DNA of 64,000 nt from NCBI RefSeq assembly GCF_000247815.1, contig NC_021671.1, positions 21,819,267 to 21,883,266 on the forward strand, given 5' to 3'. Origin of the DNA: Ficedula albicollis. Lineage: Eukaryota; Chordata; Aves; Passeriformes; Muscicapidae. How positions within the stretch are numbered: position 1 is the stretch's first letter; every line of letters starts with the position of its first letter. Both the position numbers and the translations under genes were made by a program. Positions 37,228 to 50,926 of this stretch are shown in pieces. The notes beneath the pieces were generated by a model. That model was not told where the DNA came from. It saw only the letters and a list, made by a program, of their open reading frames with translations, and searched no databases.

Positions 37228-38221
37228 CAGCACCTAAGTATTTTCATTGGGAGAATATACTAAGTACCAAATGGCTTGTTAATCTAGCACAGGGTTTGCA
37301 TAAAACAAATCAGCATCTGGAAGCTGACAAAAAATCCAAATGAGAAATAAAGCACATACTTTCCATCACCAGTGACTAACCATTAGTGCAACTATCCAAA
37401 GGAGAATGCAGAGATTCTCCATTTTTTGATGCCAAGCTTAAGTGGAACTTTGCCAGAAGAGGAATTTTTGTGAAAACACAAGATATCCTGTAGCCATACA
37501 AAAGTTACTCTGTTTCATACAGATAGACCAAGTCTGCAATACTGAGAAAGGGAGATTAGGTGCCAGTCATAAATTAAATACACTATGAACAAAACTAATT
37601 GTCTGGTTTAGTAACTAAAGCACTGGGTGGTGATGAGCACTGTGCACACTGAGCTGCTGTCAGCAAACACTCAGTGACATACATGTGCATACATACACAC
37701 ATATAGTGAGAGAGGGTCTGTGCCTTCAGGCCATGTGGAGCCACACAGCTACTGCCATCCTTCCAGAGACAAGATGTCTCTGCTGTCTCTAAACTCTGCT
37801 GGAATAAAACTCTGACTTCTCATTTAGGAAGCTCACTCTGTCCTTCATGAGCCAAAAGGACTCAGTGACAGGAGAGCGGCAGCAGGAGCTCTCTTCACAA
37901 GGGTCACTTGGGGCATCAATCAGATATTGAAGGCAGGCAATACAAATGATGCTCTCTGAATCTGTGCATGCAGCAATAAATACAGTGCTTCACGTTATTA
38001 ATTACTTGCCAGTCCTGTCCCTGTGGACAGAAAGCTTTCTGGGCAGAAAAACCTTCTTAATGGCATGTTTTGGTGGGTTAGCCAAGCAGCTAAAGTCCAG
38101 CAGTTTGCTTACAGCTCTGTCCCTGCAACAGCAGCCTCACTCTGGGCACACAAGTAACACGGGCTCCTTGCAAAGGAACAATTGAAGAAGAAAAGGAAAT
38201 AAAAAAGTTATGACCTAAACT

Positions 38222-38367
38222 TTACATTGGTGGCACAATGACCAAGCTTTTAATTTCACCTCTTCAGCAAAGGATAGGAAAGTTATTGGACACGTTACAT
38301 TGGTGGCACAATGACCAAACTTTTAATTTCACCCCTTCAGCAAAGGATAGGAAAGTTATTGGACATG
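38222..38367. repeat. Tandem duplication, period 73 bp
   Basis: Copies at 38222-38294 and 38295-38367 abut and differ by three transitions. The block runs straight into another tandem duplication starting at 38366. Confidence 0.96.
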
Positions 38368-38595
38368 CTACTTTAGCTAGCATTGGCCCTGTCGCTACTT
38401 TATGCCTTGGGCTGGTAAGTGTAAAGAAATGCAACAATGTTTAAATATCAACCAAAAGGAAAAGTAAAAAGAATTATTTCTGCTACTTTAGCTAGCATTG
38501 GCCCTGTCGCTACTTCATGCCTTGGGCTGGTAAGTGTCAAGAAATGCAACAATGTTTAAATACCAACCAAAAGGAAAAGTAAAAAGAATTATTTC
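38366..38595. repeat. Tandem duplication, period 115 bp
   Basis: Copies at 38366-38480 and 38481-38595 abut and differ at three positions. Both begin TGCTACTTTAGCTAGCATTG and end AAAAGAATTATTTC. This is the longest simple two-copy unit in the window apart from the poly-G locus. Confidence 0.97.
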
Positions 38596-39626
38596 CTTTT
38601 TACTAAATCTGGTACACAAGGTTTGACTTTGGATTTGTACTATGTTTGAAAAGTCAACCTATGCAAACATGTTAATTGATCTCCTTATCTCTCAGTTCCT
38701 CCATTGGACCAATCTCAGTGAAGCTAAACCATGGAAAACCCTGGCACCTCCTCCCACGTGGGCAGTTGATGAATGAAGTAATTCACCAACCCCTCTGTGC
38801 CTGTCCCCAGTGCCAGTTTAACTCAAGAAAAGCAATGAGGCCTTTCCTGCCCTGCCCTGGCCAGGGCAGAGGACAAGCCCCACGTCAGGGACAAACTGCA
38901 CAGCACCATTTGCACTGAGAAATCAATGAAGGGATGTTCCTTAAAGGAGGGCTCAGTTTGGTGCTGCTCTTAGGGGGTCACAGACCAAACAGTGCCTTTA
39001 TCTGCTGCTTCATATGTAGATTTCCTTTAGCAGGCACCTGAGTGACATTAGGAAACTGAAACTGGGGGCCAGATTTATAGGAGGAACGTGAAATTACCGG
39101 CTGGGCAGGTGGCTGGGGTAAGGGCACTTAAATAGTACAGCAGTTTTACTCTTGATTTAAACTTGGAATAATCGGTCACATAATTTTGGATGATGTTTTA
39201 GTGAATTCTACTCAATTCCTCTAAATACATGTAGCTGCTTAAATATTTTTCCAATCTAATTTCTGTTCAAGTACTATTTCTGCATAGTTTCAGATAAATA
39301 ATTTTATTTCTTTTTTCTAAACAATACAGATGAGGAGAAACCAAACCAGTGCCATTACTATCCTGTTTCAGTATATTTCTGTTAACTCCTTCATAATGAA
39401 AATAAATTATTTGGGTAATTAATTTATTATCACACTCACTTCCGGCTTTTAAAGGCACAGGAAAGTTTAAATGCTAAATAGGCCATCTTCAGAAGACACT
39501 GAATTACAAAAGCAGAGATTGCATTATATCTCTGGGAAAGAAACACAGGATACTTAGTGCACAGTATTTTTCTTTCTTTCAATTGATAAACGGCTTCGAT
39601 ATTTTCAAACTACCCCTCCCTGGTGG

Positions 39627-39664
39627 ACTATACTATACTATACTATACTATACTATACTATACT
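39627..39664. repeat. (ACTAT)n pentanucleotide microsatellite
   Basis: 38 bases of perfect ACTAT repeats, about 7.6 units. Such uninterrupted tracts are usually length-polymorphic. Confidence 0.97.
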
Positions 39665-40307
39665 GAAGTATACCATGACTACATAGAAGATTCTAACAGG
39701 ACATCAATAATTATGCCATCCTCTGCAAAAAAAAATAACCTAAAATACATTTTCTAAAGCAATTCCTAAAAAGTGTACAAGTCCGTGAGGAGAACATTCA
39801 ACACATTAGCAAAACTCCTGGTGGTGAGCTGGGATTTTAGTTTCTTTATGGATTAACATAATGTATAAATATAAACACAGCAGAATAACCACAGCTGTGG
39901 CTCCCCTGGGGCATGACCAGCAATTAGTCTGTACAAGGATCATGGATAACACTGCATGGAGCAGAAACCAGGACCATCATTTTCAGCACAACACAACACA
40001 ACGTGCTGGGTTTCTCTATCATGTTTCCAATGAGTTCCTATGCACTGGAACTGCAATCTCTGTTCAGAAAAACCCACACAATCTCTGAATATTAATGAAT
40101 TTGCCCTAAGGTCTTATAGAGTAAATAAACACCAGTTAATGTCTTGCTATGATAAAAACTTCCCGCTGTAGACACTTATGTATCTATTATTGCCCCACAG
40201 CTGCTCTCTCTAAAGGAAGCTATGCAAGATTTTTTATTTTAAATATACCATAAATGAATGTCCAGATTTGATGAAGTAAAAAAAGTCACGAGTCAGTTAA
40301 AAATCTG

Positions 40308-40387
40308 AAAATCAACGTTGAAAGAAATCTTCATTATAGTACTAATGAAAATTAACATTGAAATAAATCTTCATTATAGTACTAGTG
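40308..40387. repeat. Tandem duplication, period 40 bp, more diverged
   Basis: Copies at 40308-40347 and 40348-40387 differ at four of 40 positions. This is the most diverged of the tandem pairs with a period of 38 bp or more, so it may be somewhat older. Confidence 0.9.
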
Positions 40388-41521
40388 CAAAAGGCTTCCC
40401 CATAGTAATATCTAAGCCAAAGCAACAAGAATACCCTCGGAAATAACCTACATCTTCCCACAAAAACTTAAAATACTTAAGCCTTGAAAGCCTGTCCTCA
40501 GGTGCAACTCACAGAGCCTGAGCTGCCCCTTTGAAGCAAGTCTCTCAAGGGAAAACAAAATTGCAGGTGGAAACTCATGTTTCATCTTAACTAACTCTGT
40601 CAGAAGTAGTGGACATCACAAAATTAAGAATTTCAGAAGGATTGTCTTGGATAACTTGGCTGTATTATGCCACCCCTTTTACACAGTGGTGTAAATTTCT
40701 CCTAAGATAAATTAACTCTTACCAGCCCAAACAGTGACTCAATTCAACCAGTCTTAGGGCCAGACTGGAATTGACAGCATCAATTCTCAGAATCTTTACC
40801 ACTGTCAGCACTTTGCCTGCACAGACATTTTGACAGCTGTAGCTTTTTGCTGCTTCAACTGTGTACTGGAGTGTAGAAGATATTCTCTCTGCCATGTGTA
40901 ATAGTTTCACAGGACACATGGGTTACCTACCACTATTTAATAGGCCAGAACTTCAGTGATAATAATGAATTTATGAAAAGCCTAGGAGTCAGCACCCAAA
41001 CCTGGAACCAAGACTGGAAATGCTTACGACTGTAAGAGGATATTTTGCAGGATGTGGATGGATTCATGGGTGCTGTGGCCTACAACACATCAATTCTGAT
41101 ACTTCTTTTATCAGAAAGACACATGAGCATCAAATAGCACAAAATTTATTTTACCAACCCTCAGGCAAACCAAATGTCATTTTTCTAATTAACAAATCCA
41201 GATTTAAAAAAAACGAAAGCCCCCAACTTCTCTCTTGACAGTAACTCATGAGATTTCTGCTGCACTTTTTAAACGTGAAACAAAGCCCACAGCATGTCTA
41301 GGACTGTTGTGATGAAACATAAAGAAAGGAATTTAATTATTGATTTTGTGATAGTGCAGGTAGGTGTGAAAGAATTATCCCTTTCACAAGCATTGAACTG
41401 TAATACTCTCATTTGCCTATTTAGCTCTACCTCAGGCAAAAGCACAGAGGAAGAAACAGGAAAGAAGAAATGCAGCCTCCTCTGCACTGCCCTAGCAGTC
41501 ACCATTACTGGATTTAAACGT

Positions 41522-41665
41522 GAGTGCAAAAAGAAAACCACACAATTTTGATTAATTCTTTAACTTTTGCCAAGTAGATCTGTCAGTCTAACCGAGTGCA
41601 AAAAGAAAACTACACAATTTTGATTAATTCTGTAACTTTTGCCAAGTAGATCTGTCAGTCTAACC
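41522..41665. repeat. Tandem duplication, period 72 bp
   Basis: Abutting copies at 41522-41593 and 41594-41665 begin GAGTGCAAAAAGAAAAC and differ at two positions (C/T and T/G). Confidence 0.96.
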
Positions 41666-42635
41666 TAAGAAATGAACTTCCAAGTCTTTGGCCCTCAGTT
41701 GTACTATAAATACTGCATTGTTTCAGCATGCACACTTTGGAGGTGCCCAACTGCAGAGCACTACAGTGAAAGGATTTGCTGTTTCCCACATCTGAATGAC
41801 CCACAGTCTGCAGAGTTTTCTCAAGGTGCATCAGTAATGTGGTTTGCAGCCCACGGCAAAGACAGAGCCAGTAAAATTCTCCTAAACAAGGTTTAGTATG
41901 TGTAGCCAATATCATCAGTTTCGTTTTGGGTTAGCTGTAGTTTCTAAGAGATTTTGAAGGTGGGATACCATGGGCACTGTGGTAATACAATTGTGATGCT
42001 GTGGAGACATCAATAAACACTGCAAGGTCAGGCTTTAGGAGAAATTACTCCAATCAGCTTTGGAGGAGCAGAGGTGGCAGGTGCTTTGGACTGTGGTAAG
42101 GCATCAGAGGAGCAGCTTGTCCCTAAAAGACCTCTTGAGACTTTATCTTGGCAGGAACCTCAGCTACACATCACTGTAACAAGACGTATATATATATAAA
42201 TATATATATGTGATAATTAATATATTTAAGTCACATTTTTTCTGTTACATTATAGCAATTGTATGAAATGCTCTAGGCTAGAAGCTGCTGAATCAGGAAA
42301 TGGATCAGAAGCGAACTAAAATGCCTTTCTAGCTATTGATTCCTGCTCTCTGTTTCATGTCAGTTTCCTAGAATCCATCCAACACAAGCACGAAAGGGTA
42401 ATGAGTTTCTGAACCCACACTCTAATAGTGCACACTGCATCAAAGCTTTCAGTAATTGCCTGGATGCTGCTTCCCAGCAGTACTAAACAACTTAAATATA
42501 ATTAGCTGGAAGCCCTATGGGCTTCATTTCCCCACTGGAACACCTCTTACACTAATCCATTTATCAGGCTGACAGATGACTGAATCACTGGCGCTTTGGA
42601 CCCATTCTACTAATAATATTTTTCAAGCCCACATT

Positions 42636-42735
42636 CTGTTTTGTGCTTTATGGGTACATTTTTGAAAAGGAAAAACCAGTGTTCTCTGGTTTGTGCTTTA
42701 TGGGGTACATTTTTGAAAAGGAAAAACCAGTGTTA
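42636..42735. repeat. Tandem duplication, period about 50 bp
   Basis: TTTGTGCTTTATGGG and the following AAGGAAAAACCAGTGT block are repeated. The second copy has one extra G in a G run, and the bases before the block differ slightly. Confidence 0.93.
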
Positions 42736-43304
42736 AGAGTGGGGAGAGAACCAGATATATAACTTTTTCATCTCTTCCCAGTACTGACCAAGGTTATTTG
42801 TTTGATTAGCCCACTAAGTATAAAATGCTGGAGCTATCAGGCAGAAAATGAAATTTAAATGTATGCATTACGGAACCATATGATGCCAAAAATAATAGGG
42901 AAACACAAAAACATTGAAAAGACTTTTGCAAGTTTCCCAGCCATTCTGAAGTTTCAAGACAAGCTTGCATAAGAAGACAATTTTCAGCATATCCTCCTGA
43001 GGATGGCATGACTACAGCAGTCAAGCTAAAATTTCTTCATACTACTTACTTCTTGTACATCTTTCTGAACAAAAGGTGACAAAAACAAATTTCAAAGCTG
43101 TCTGAGTTATATTGAATAGACATGAATTGAACATCATGCTGCCACAAATCTATGCACTTTGCAAGCTGCTGGAGAATTCTTATTAAAGTACAAAAAACAA
43201 TTATTTCATTTATTGGGCAGAATTTTCTAATGTTGTAATGAAACCCATTTTATCCCCATGACTTTTATTTCCAGATAAGTTGCAATAAGTGGACCTCTGC
43301 AGAA

Positions 43305-43338
43305 GCTGAAATTATGGGGACTGCTGAAATTATGGGGA
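43305..43338. repeat. Perfect 16-bp direct repeat, period 18
   Basis: GCTGAAATTATGGGGA occurs at 43305-43320 and 43323-43338, separated by CT. Confidence 0.9.
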
Positions 43339-43431
43339 GCCAATGTCTTCCAAAATGTACTACACTATGGGAATGAAATAATGGTTAAAAAGCTAAATTC
43401 TCATCAATTTATTTTAAATTATGAAAAAAAA

Positions 43432-43597
43432 TTACTCTAGGATGTTATTTGCTTATGCTTCCTTTCTAAGAAGCTGTGGGACAGGAAACAAAAAGCGACA
43501 AAGCTGGTAATCACTTACTCTAGGATGTTATTTCCTTATGCTTCCTTTCTAAGAAGTTGTGGGAGAGGAAACAAAAAGCGACAAAGCTGGTAATCAC
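43432..43597. repeat. Tandem duplication, period 83 bp
   Basis: Copies at 43432-43514 and 43515-43597 differ at three positions. The second copy runs without a gap into the 32-bp duplication that follows. Confidence 0.96.
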
Positions 43598-43660
43598 CAG
43601 TAGGAAAGAGGGTTTTAAAAGGTGCCCTCCAGTAAGAAAGAGGGTTTTAAAAGGTGCCCT
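43597..43660. repeat. Tandem duplication, period 32 bp
   Basis: Copies at 43597-43628 and 43629-43660 begin CCAGTA and contain AAAGAGGGTTTTAAAAGGTG. They differ by one G/A transition. Confidence 0.95.
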
Positions 43661-45808
43661 TCTTCTAGATCCATTATATTGTAGTCAGTAATCCACATTC
43701 TGGGTTGGAATCGCAGGATCCAGCTAGAGTAGTAGCATTGTTTAATCTGTTTATTTCCTCTGGATGTTCTCATCATGGACACAGAAAATATTGATGTTGA
43801 AAAACAATAAAACAAGAAACTTGTACTTCTTGTACTCTACATACTTGTAGTAAAGCCAACAGCCAACACTCAGAAATTCTCCTAAAAGTAATACCATAAC
43901 TTAAAGTTAACTCATGGACATCAGTATGAATTCAAAGAGTGAATAGAAAAGCTATACTTGAACTTTTAACAATGAAATATATAAGTAAAATATATTCAGT
44001 GATGTAAACTGACTTAGCTGGTGAATCAAGCAGCAGCTGCAGGATGAGGTACAGCCGGCAGTTCTTGGGAGCAGCACCAACCACCTCAGAACAAGGCCAG
44101 AAAGAGCAGCAGCTACTTGGACATTACTTGATTTTCAAAAATGCAATCACAGGTCTTTACACCACCTGGTAAAGTACTGAGCAGGTTATAAACACTGAGC
44201 TGTTTGAGATTTCTTCATGTGAAGCCCAGAGCAGAAATCTCAGTTTCACATGCACTCTCCACCCACTCCTTCCCTCCGGCCTGAAACTGGAAAACTCATC
44301 CCAGAGACACTGACACTTGCACATCAGCCAGTCAACCTGCCTGTTGCTCAAAGACAGCCTCTTCCTTCCCAGCCTCATCCTCTCTGTTTAGTGTATTTCT
44401 ACTCCTACACAGGGCAGACAGTATCCTGAGCAAGGGTTGCCCCAAACTATCCGAAGCTCAACACTTGTCAGTCACACTTTCACACGAAATGCAGAATTTC
44501 ACACTCCTGTTAACACATACTCCTTTGAAATGCAGTGGTACTGAGCAGAGCAAACATCAGATCTAATCAAAAGAACATTCTGCAGTAAAAAATGTAAAAA
44601 AAAAAATCTTTTCCTGTTTTTAGTCATCTTTAATAAAACAGATCACGGTCCTGAATTTCCTAACTAGGAAACAGTCTTTGCCAGGCAAAAAACAAAACAT
44701 TGCCTTCATTTTAATTTTTGTGTGCTTTATGAAAAAACTTGCTGTATTGTCAGTGAAACTGAATCTCCAGGACACTAACTCCGAGACAATTTTTAAATTC
44801 TTGGAGTAAATGGTATCTCTTTAAAGCACTGTCAAAATTATTACACACAGAGATTCTTGCTTGTAAATCAGGGGCAAATATACAGCAGCTTTATATTTAA
44901 ATAATTGCATTAAATTCTCAAGAACTTTTAATAGAAGCAGCAACAGAGGAAAAGAGAGGAATCATCTAAGAATGAAACAGCTGGAGCCAGAGTCCACTAA
45001 CATCCATACTTTGTATGGTATGAAGTGTACACTTGGAAGGACATGGCATGTTAAGCAGTCACAAATTAAGAGCATTTTAGGAGTGCAAATAAATGCCTGT
45101 TCTAAAAAGCATGGCAGAAATGACCTAATACATTGATCTACAAAAAGAGCACCCTTTGTAATATGCATTTGAAAAGTGATTTTTATATTCAGTAATTATT
45201 ATCTTCAGCATTAGAAAGAGAATGAATTTTATTGCACAACTTCTATGCAGTCTCCGTTTCTGGACTCCTGACTAGATCAAACCTACAATAACCATAACTA
45301 ACCCCAAAGCTTGCCCTGCTTTGACCTGGGTTTTGGAACTTCTGAAGTCCTGAACTATCATAGGATCCTACAGTAAGAATCTTTCCATGCTAAAATTACA
45401 TATCCTTGTTATGTATTTACATAGAAAATAGGGAGCTTAATAAAAAACACCAAAAAATTACATATTGAATCCAGACAGATCCAAGGTCTTAAAGACAAAA
45501 AATGTGAGGCATTCCTTCTGATCATATAAAGCTTATGCTGGTTAAGCAACTATAACAAAGCAAAGACTGATAATTAAAGATACAGAATACTTTTGTTGCA
45601 CTGTAGATTCTCTTTCAACATGATCTTTTCCTTTTACCTAAATCATTGTAGAGATGTAGGAGTAAAAACTATTTATATTAGATTAAATTACTGTTTTACA
45701 GTATATATGTGAATTTTCATCTATCCCCAATTAAAATGCAAGACAGATTAATTGGTTATACTGTCTGGATATGACAAATGCAGCTGAGAATACTGGCTAA
45801 AGAAATAC

Positions 45809-45996
45809 AAATGAACAAAAAAAGAGCAGGAACACAAAATCATCTGCAGTAAACATGGCTGTGAAAAACCTGAGCATTTCAAAAGATGTGGATGAAGAGA
45901 AATACACTAAATGAACAAAAAAAGAGCAGGAACACAAAATCATCTGCAGTAAACATGGCTGTGAAAAACCTGAGCATTTCAAAAGATGTGGATGAA
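45809..45996. repeat. Tandem duplication, period 100 bp, perfect
   Basis: Eighty-eight bases at 45809-45896 recur without any difference at 45909-45996, with 12 bases between. The 8-mer AGAAATAC precedes both copies. Zero divergence makes it the youngest-looking duplication here. It also explains the internal repeat in the minus-strand open frame at this place, which is not a real protein repeat. Confidence 0.97.
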
Positions 45997-47706
45997 ATAA
46001 CCTGTCAATGTCAATGAACATCACACAGACTTGGTGGTAAAGAGCACTGGTCTGAGGAACCCAGTCCTTGGACTTGGTCAGTAACACAGGTAATTTCAAT
46101 ACATTGGAACTTTTTAATAAAATATTTTAAGATTCAGCAGCAGAAGTGAAATTTCAAGGAAAAAACCCTACAAAATTACCATCTGTATGTTACAGGAAAT
46201 AACTTTGATAAATTTTGGTCCTGTTGATTTGTCACTCTGATTAACTTGAAGGTTGATAGCAGCTGTCTCATCATTATATGCCATATAGGAATAAATGGGT
46301 ATCCACATCTCTATACTGAGACAAAATTCACCTCGTTTGACGACAATTTTGACCAATATATATGTTAAAAAAGTTTGTTTATATAAAAAGATTTGGATAA
46401 ATTCCTTTAGTGAATTCATTAAAGGATTATCTCTCAATATACTCATGTTCTGTGCTTTGATGAAATTCTGACACCATAAATGGTATGATCTATCCATCTT
46501 TGGTTTCTTTTATTTCAATTTTCTATCTGCTTGAAGAGGTGTTTAGCTAATGAAGCTCACAGATTTATAATTTATAATGAGTTAAACTTGTTGAGGAGGG
46601 AGAAGGACTTTAGAAACGCAGAAAACTTCAAAGTTAAGTTGCTTTCCTTCTCCCTGAAGCTTCCTCAGCCTTGCTACTCCAGCATTAAGGTCCAAAGGCA
46701 CTGATCCTGCTGCTGCAAATGTCATTTCTTGAAAATTTGCAAGAACCTTACAATGAGCTTAAAATTAAAAAGGGAAAAAAGGTTTTATTACTTCCATCAA
46801 CGTCAAGTACCCCACAGCATTTAATGCTTATCTGTGCATTAATTTTGTTAAATAAGTATATTTAGGTATTTTCAATGAAAAGTACGTCTGTTTTTTGAAA
46901 TGCTAACTAATAGATTAAGAACACCTGAAAGACAGAGCAGGACAATAATTCAAATTGCAATGCAGACTATTCATATTTGTACATATATGTGCATGCCCTA
47001 ATACAGCACCACACCTTTATTTTATAGCACTGAACTTTATGCAGACGGTATGCGATGTTACTTTTAGTGAGAATTAAAAGGTGATTTTTCCCAGAGTCCC
47101 AGAAGTACAATTGCCATTGACTTCAAAACAAAAGGGATGTGGCCTGCAGTTCTGGAAACCCATCAGTCTTTTCATCTTGCAAGCTAAACTTTCCTTCTGC
47201 AAATTGAGAAAACTATGAAAAATTAGAACAAGTATTTGCACAGGAAGATAGCTAGTTTTATTTGCTATATTAAATGAAAAAGATCCTTTTTATATCATGA
47301 CAGAACATGTCAGGGATGTTCATACCACTTAACTTTGACTCAAATTTATGTATATGGATGCTGATGCCTAAAGCTGGGTATGAATATTCAGTCTTCATTA
47401 TAATAAGTGGCTTTCTTGTATCACATTAGCAGGAAAAGAAGGACCTAATAGTAGAAGACTCATTGAAGTAAAAGAATAATTATAATAATGATAGAAGCAA
47501 CAACAAAATATCATTAAGAGATCTTTTACATCTCAGTTTACATATTTTGTTTACATTAAAGTGTTTCAGTCAATTGCAAAGGTGTTAAATCATTTTTTGC
47601 CCAGGCCTTTGAAGTTATTTAGGAAAATTCTGCAGCATAAGCTTAGAGGCTTAGAAGCTTGGCTTAGAAATTTTGGGAGACAGGTATTAGAAAATTAATT
47701 TTCATC

Positions 47707-47750
47707 AGGGTAAGTCCAGCTGTATTCTAGGGTAAGTCTAGCTGTATTCC
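47707..47750. repeat. Tandem duplication, period 22 bp
   Basis: AGGGTAAGTCCAGCTGTATT is followed by a second copy with C changed to T. Confidence 0.9.
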
Positions 47751-50700
47751 CCATTCTATCCACTGCAGTGTGCAATTTCAGTCTGCCATTATGCCTCTTG
47801 CTGTGAGTGCAGCTTCACTAGTGTAGCACTATTCCCTTGCTCCTCGTAATCACTCTTCCCTTACATTCCTGCTGAACATGGCTGCCCCTCAGTGCCTGTG
47901 GAATAGCTGCTCATGTCCAAATGATTCTTATTAAAGAGTTCAGAGAGTTACTGTTCAAAAGTGTTCATACTAAGCTAGATTATAGTGAACGAATCAAGTT
48001 AGAGAGTGACTACATGATCAACCAAATCTCATGGGATCACCACTGAACAGTTTCAAACAGAGCCTATTCAGCCACCTCAGCTGCTGCAAAAATACAATAT
48101 GGGAGACAGAGAAATGCTCTCCTTCTTAGCTTTTCTTCCTTTTCTTTGCTTTTCCCCATATTTGGGATCCTGGAATTTTTACTCCTGATTCAGGCTACCA
48201 AGTTTCCTCAGAATAATTTCTCTACAGAACGCATGTTCAGACTAGTAAGGCATATCCACACCATAGCTTAAAAATCCCACCCAAACAAAACATGCCTCAC
48301 CACCCTTCCCCCAACACCACCTCAGTAAACCAGCAATGAGTTTAAACACATTCATCCCGGCGTCCTCAATTCACCTTGTTATTGCACCTCCAGTTGCTGC
48401 AGCACAGATGGGATGCAACATCTCCCACTGTTTGGGGACTGCCCCTAAAGGTGAGCCATATGTTTTGCAATACCTAGAAACAGCAGGATAAGATAAGGAA
48501 ATCTCTGCAGCCTTAAGGCAGAGTTGCTTTGATTTCACTGCTCTGTGCCCTGCCTCCTCCCCACCCCCTCCTTTTTTTTTCTTTTGGTTTTGTTTTTTGA
48601 GAGCTTTTGTAATTTAATTTATCTGAGTTAAGCCTACAGAAAAAAAAAAATAATAATCCAAACAAATACTGTGTGTGCATGTGTGTACGTATGTGTGTAA
48701 TGCCTCGGAAATCTCCTATGTTATCTGTCTGTGTAACATTTTACTTTCCACTAGACAAATATATTTTTAAACAGTGTGGAATCAAAACAACATTCTCAGC
48801 ATTCAAGACATTCTGTCATCCTTGCCCATTTGTTGCCCTCTAGGTTTCTCTCAGCTGGCAAATCTCCCATTTAAGGAATTATCAGATTCATCTGCTTAGA
48901 CAAGGCTGCAAAACAGAATGAAAGGCTGGATTATTCTAGAGAACTCATATTTTTCTTTCAGGGCAAAAAACCCAGTGCATGAGAGCTGAACATTAACAGC
49001 AAATGGAACCAATCTCTCAGATCTGACAGTTCTACCCCCTGTACTCTGTGAAATCTAATTTTGATTAAGATGCTACAATATTTATTTTACTTTTATCCTT
49101 TACTTCTTTAAATATGTTTAGTGTCACTTATTATGTTAACCTGTTTTGAAGCCTTAAATATTATGCTCATATATGATGTTTATTTTTAAACTGTAGTTCT
49201 AGTAAGCATCTAGTGCATCCTGCTGCTTCTATGCAATTTGTCATAAAGAATGACCAATTGCTTTGCTACCATTTTCCCTACAGCCTATTTTTTGCAGGTT
49301 GAAAGTGTAAAAAAATAGGGAGAAATAGAAAAATCAATAAATTGACAACTTTTCAACGCAAGATGGGTCAGGATTTACCTGAGTGATGGAGTAGCTTTCA
49401 TGACAGAGGCTGTGCTGCAAAACCATGCTTGTGTTTCGGGACCTGCTGGCTGCCGTGCCAGGATTTCTGGAGGATATGCCATGGTTCTCAGTGCTGTAAC
49501 ACTAAAACTCCACACAACCCATTTGTACCAACATGTGAAATACTATTCTTTGCCCCCTAGGTAGAAAGAAAACTGTGGAACAATCTGGAGAAATGTCTCA
49601 ACACCAACCTTTCTTACTGAGCTGGTTGGTTTTGTTTTCTTAACACGGATGAGTGAACTAACAAAATCTCCATCACATTCAGAGGAGGGTTTCATGTGCT
49701 GAGTGAGCACACAGGTGTAGGTGCACCAAGTTAAGCAGAAGATGAACATTAGAGAAATCCTAAGTGATTCTAAAGTAATCAACATACCTGCAAACTCATT
49801 ACTGAGCCAGAACTGCTTTATGGAGACTACTGCCATCCAGTATTGACACTAAACCAATATCTTACGATGTTCACCCAAGTAAAAGTCTATTTTGAGGTGT
49901 TACATTATTTTCGCACAGTGATTAATCAATTTCTTTTTAGAGCATCCTGTGAGAGCTTAAAAATTCATGATTCACATTATTAGTATTCTGTACAGCTTTC
50001 TATATTCTTTGAGTGCTACAATTAAATTTTATCTGTGGTTGCTAATGGTCACAATATGAAAGTCACCCTTCCACACACACTTAATAGGTGTCCTTAAAGC
50101 ATGCTGTGAATCCCAAACAAAGATGAGTGCAAGTGACAAATCCTTTCTCTATTCTCACAGGCTATACACTGTTTGTGCAAAAGGCAGACAGGATGGACTT
50201 GTGATGTAATACTGCAAATGGAACAAATAAAATACTCCATTTTATTTGTCACATTTTAAGGCTGGAAATTAGTCCATAAAATCAGCTGGGTTCAGATCCT
50301 ACTGACTCACATTTTACAAGATAAAATCTCATCCAAGCTTTCATGCTATGATATAAAGAATACCCAAAAGCATGATGAACTTGAAAAAATATTACAGTTC
50401 ATCACTAAATTGAAAAGATTTTATACTAGGCTTGAAGAATCTTGATACTGCCTTATTTATTTAGACCACATGTTCTAATAGTCCAGGCTTGGTCATCAAA
50501 AAATAGTGAGAACTACACTTTGCCATTCTGGGCATAAAGTATCAAAAATTTACCAAAGAAATCAGAGTGACTGTCTAATAAGATTGAATCCATCATTCAC
50601 AGAAATTGCCAGACACACAGACCTACAAATACATTTTTAGTTAATTGAATGCAGCAAGATAATAGCACATAGTTTGACTAAAAGCCAATGGATAAATATC

Positions 50701-50888
50701 GAGCAATCCAAAATGACAATTCTTTCTAAAACCTGACATCATGCAGCAAATAATTGTGAGATACACTGCAACATAACAAAAATGGATACAAGCAGTGCAA
50801 CATATCCAGGTATCTATCATTAAATAATACTATTATGAAGTTCTAGCAATATTCACCATGGTCAATATCTGAGTAATTTTCTGTTGTG

Positions 50889-50926
50889 TGCATTGCAATG
50901 TATACTCTGCATTGCAATGAATACTC
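50889..50926. repeat. Tandem duplication, period 19 bp
   Basis: TGCATTGCAATGTATACTC is followed by the same 19 bases with one T/A change. Confidence 0.9.

Larger units (their letters stand above)
36086..39626. other. Non-coding DNA carrying tandem duplications
   Basis: Besides the repeats listed here I recognise nothing in this stretch. GC-richer patches occur at about 37620-38170 and 38700-38990. A short open frame at 37946-38185 has no recognisable similarity. Confidence 0.5.
39665..46006. other. Non-coding DNA dense in recent tandem duplications
   Basis: About 6.3 kb holding seven of the listed duplications with periods of 18-100 bp. Between them is unique AT-rich sequence. An alternating TA tract lies at 42187-42209. 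No exon or RNA gene was recognised. Confidence 0.5.

Noticed and set aside
45797..46099. Minus-strand frame with a repeated cysteine/phenylalanine-rich segment
   Set aside because: The repeat is the 100-bp DNA tandem duplication at 45809-45996. The translation resembles nothing known.
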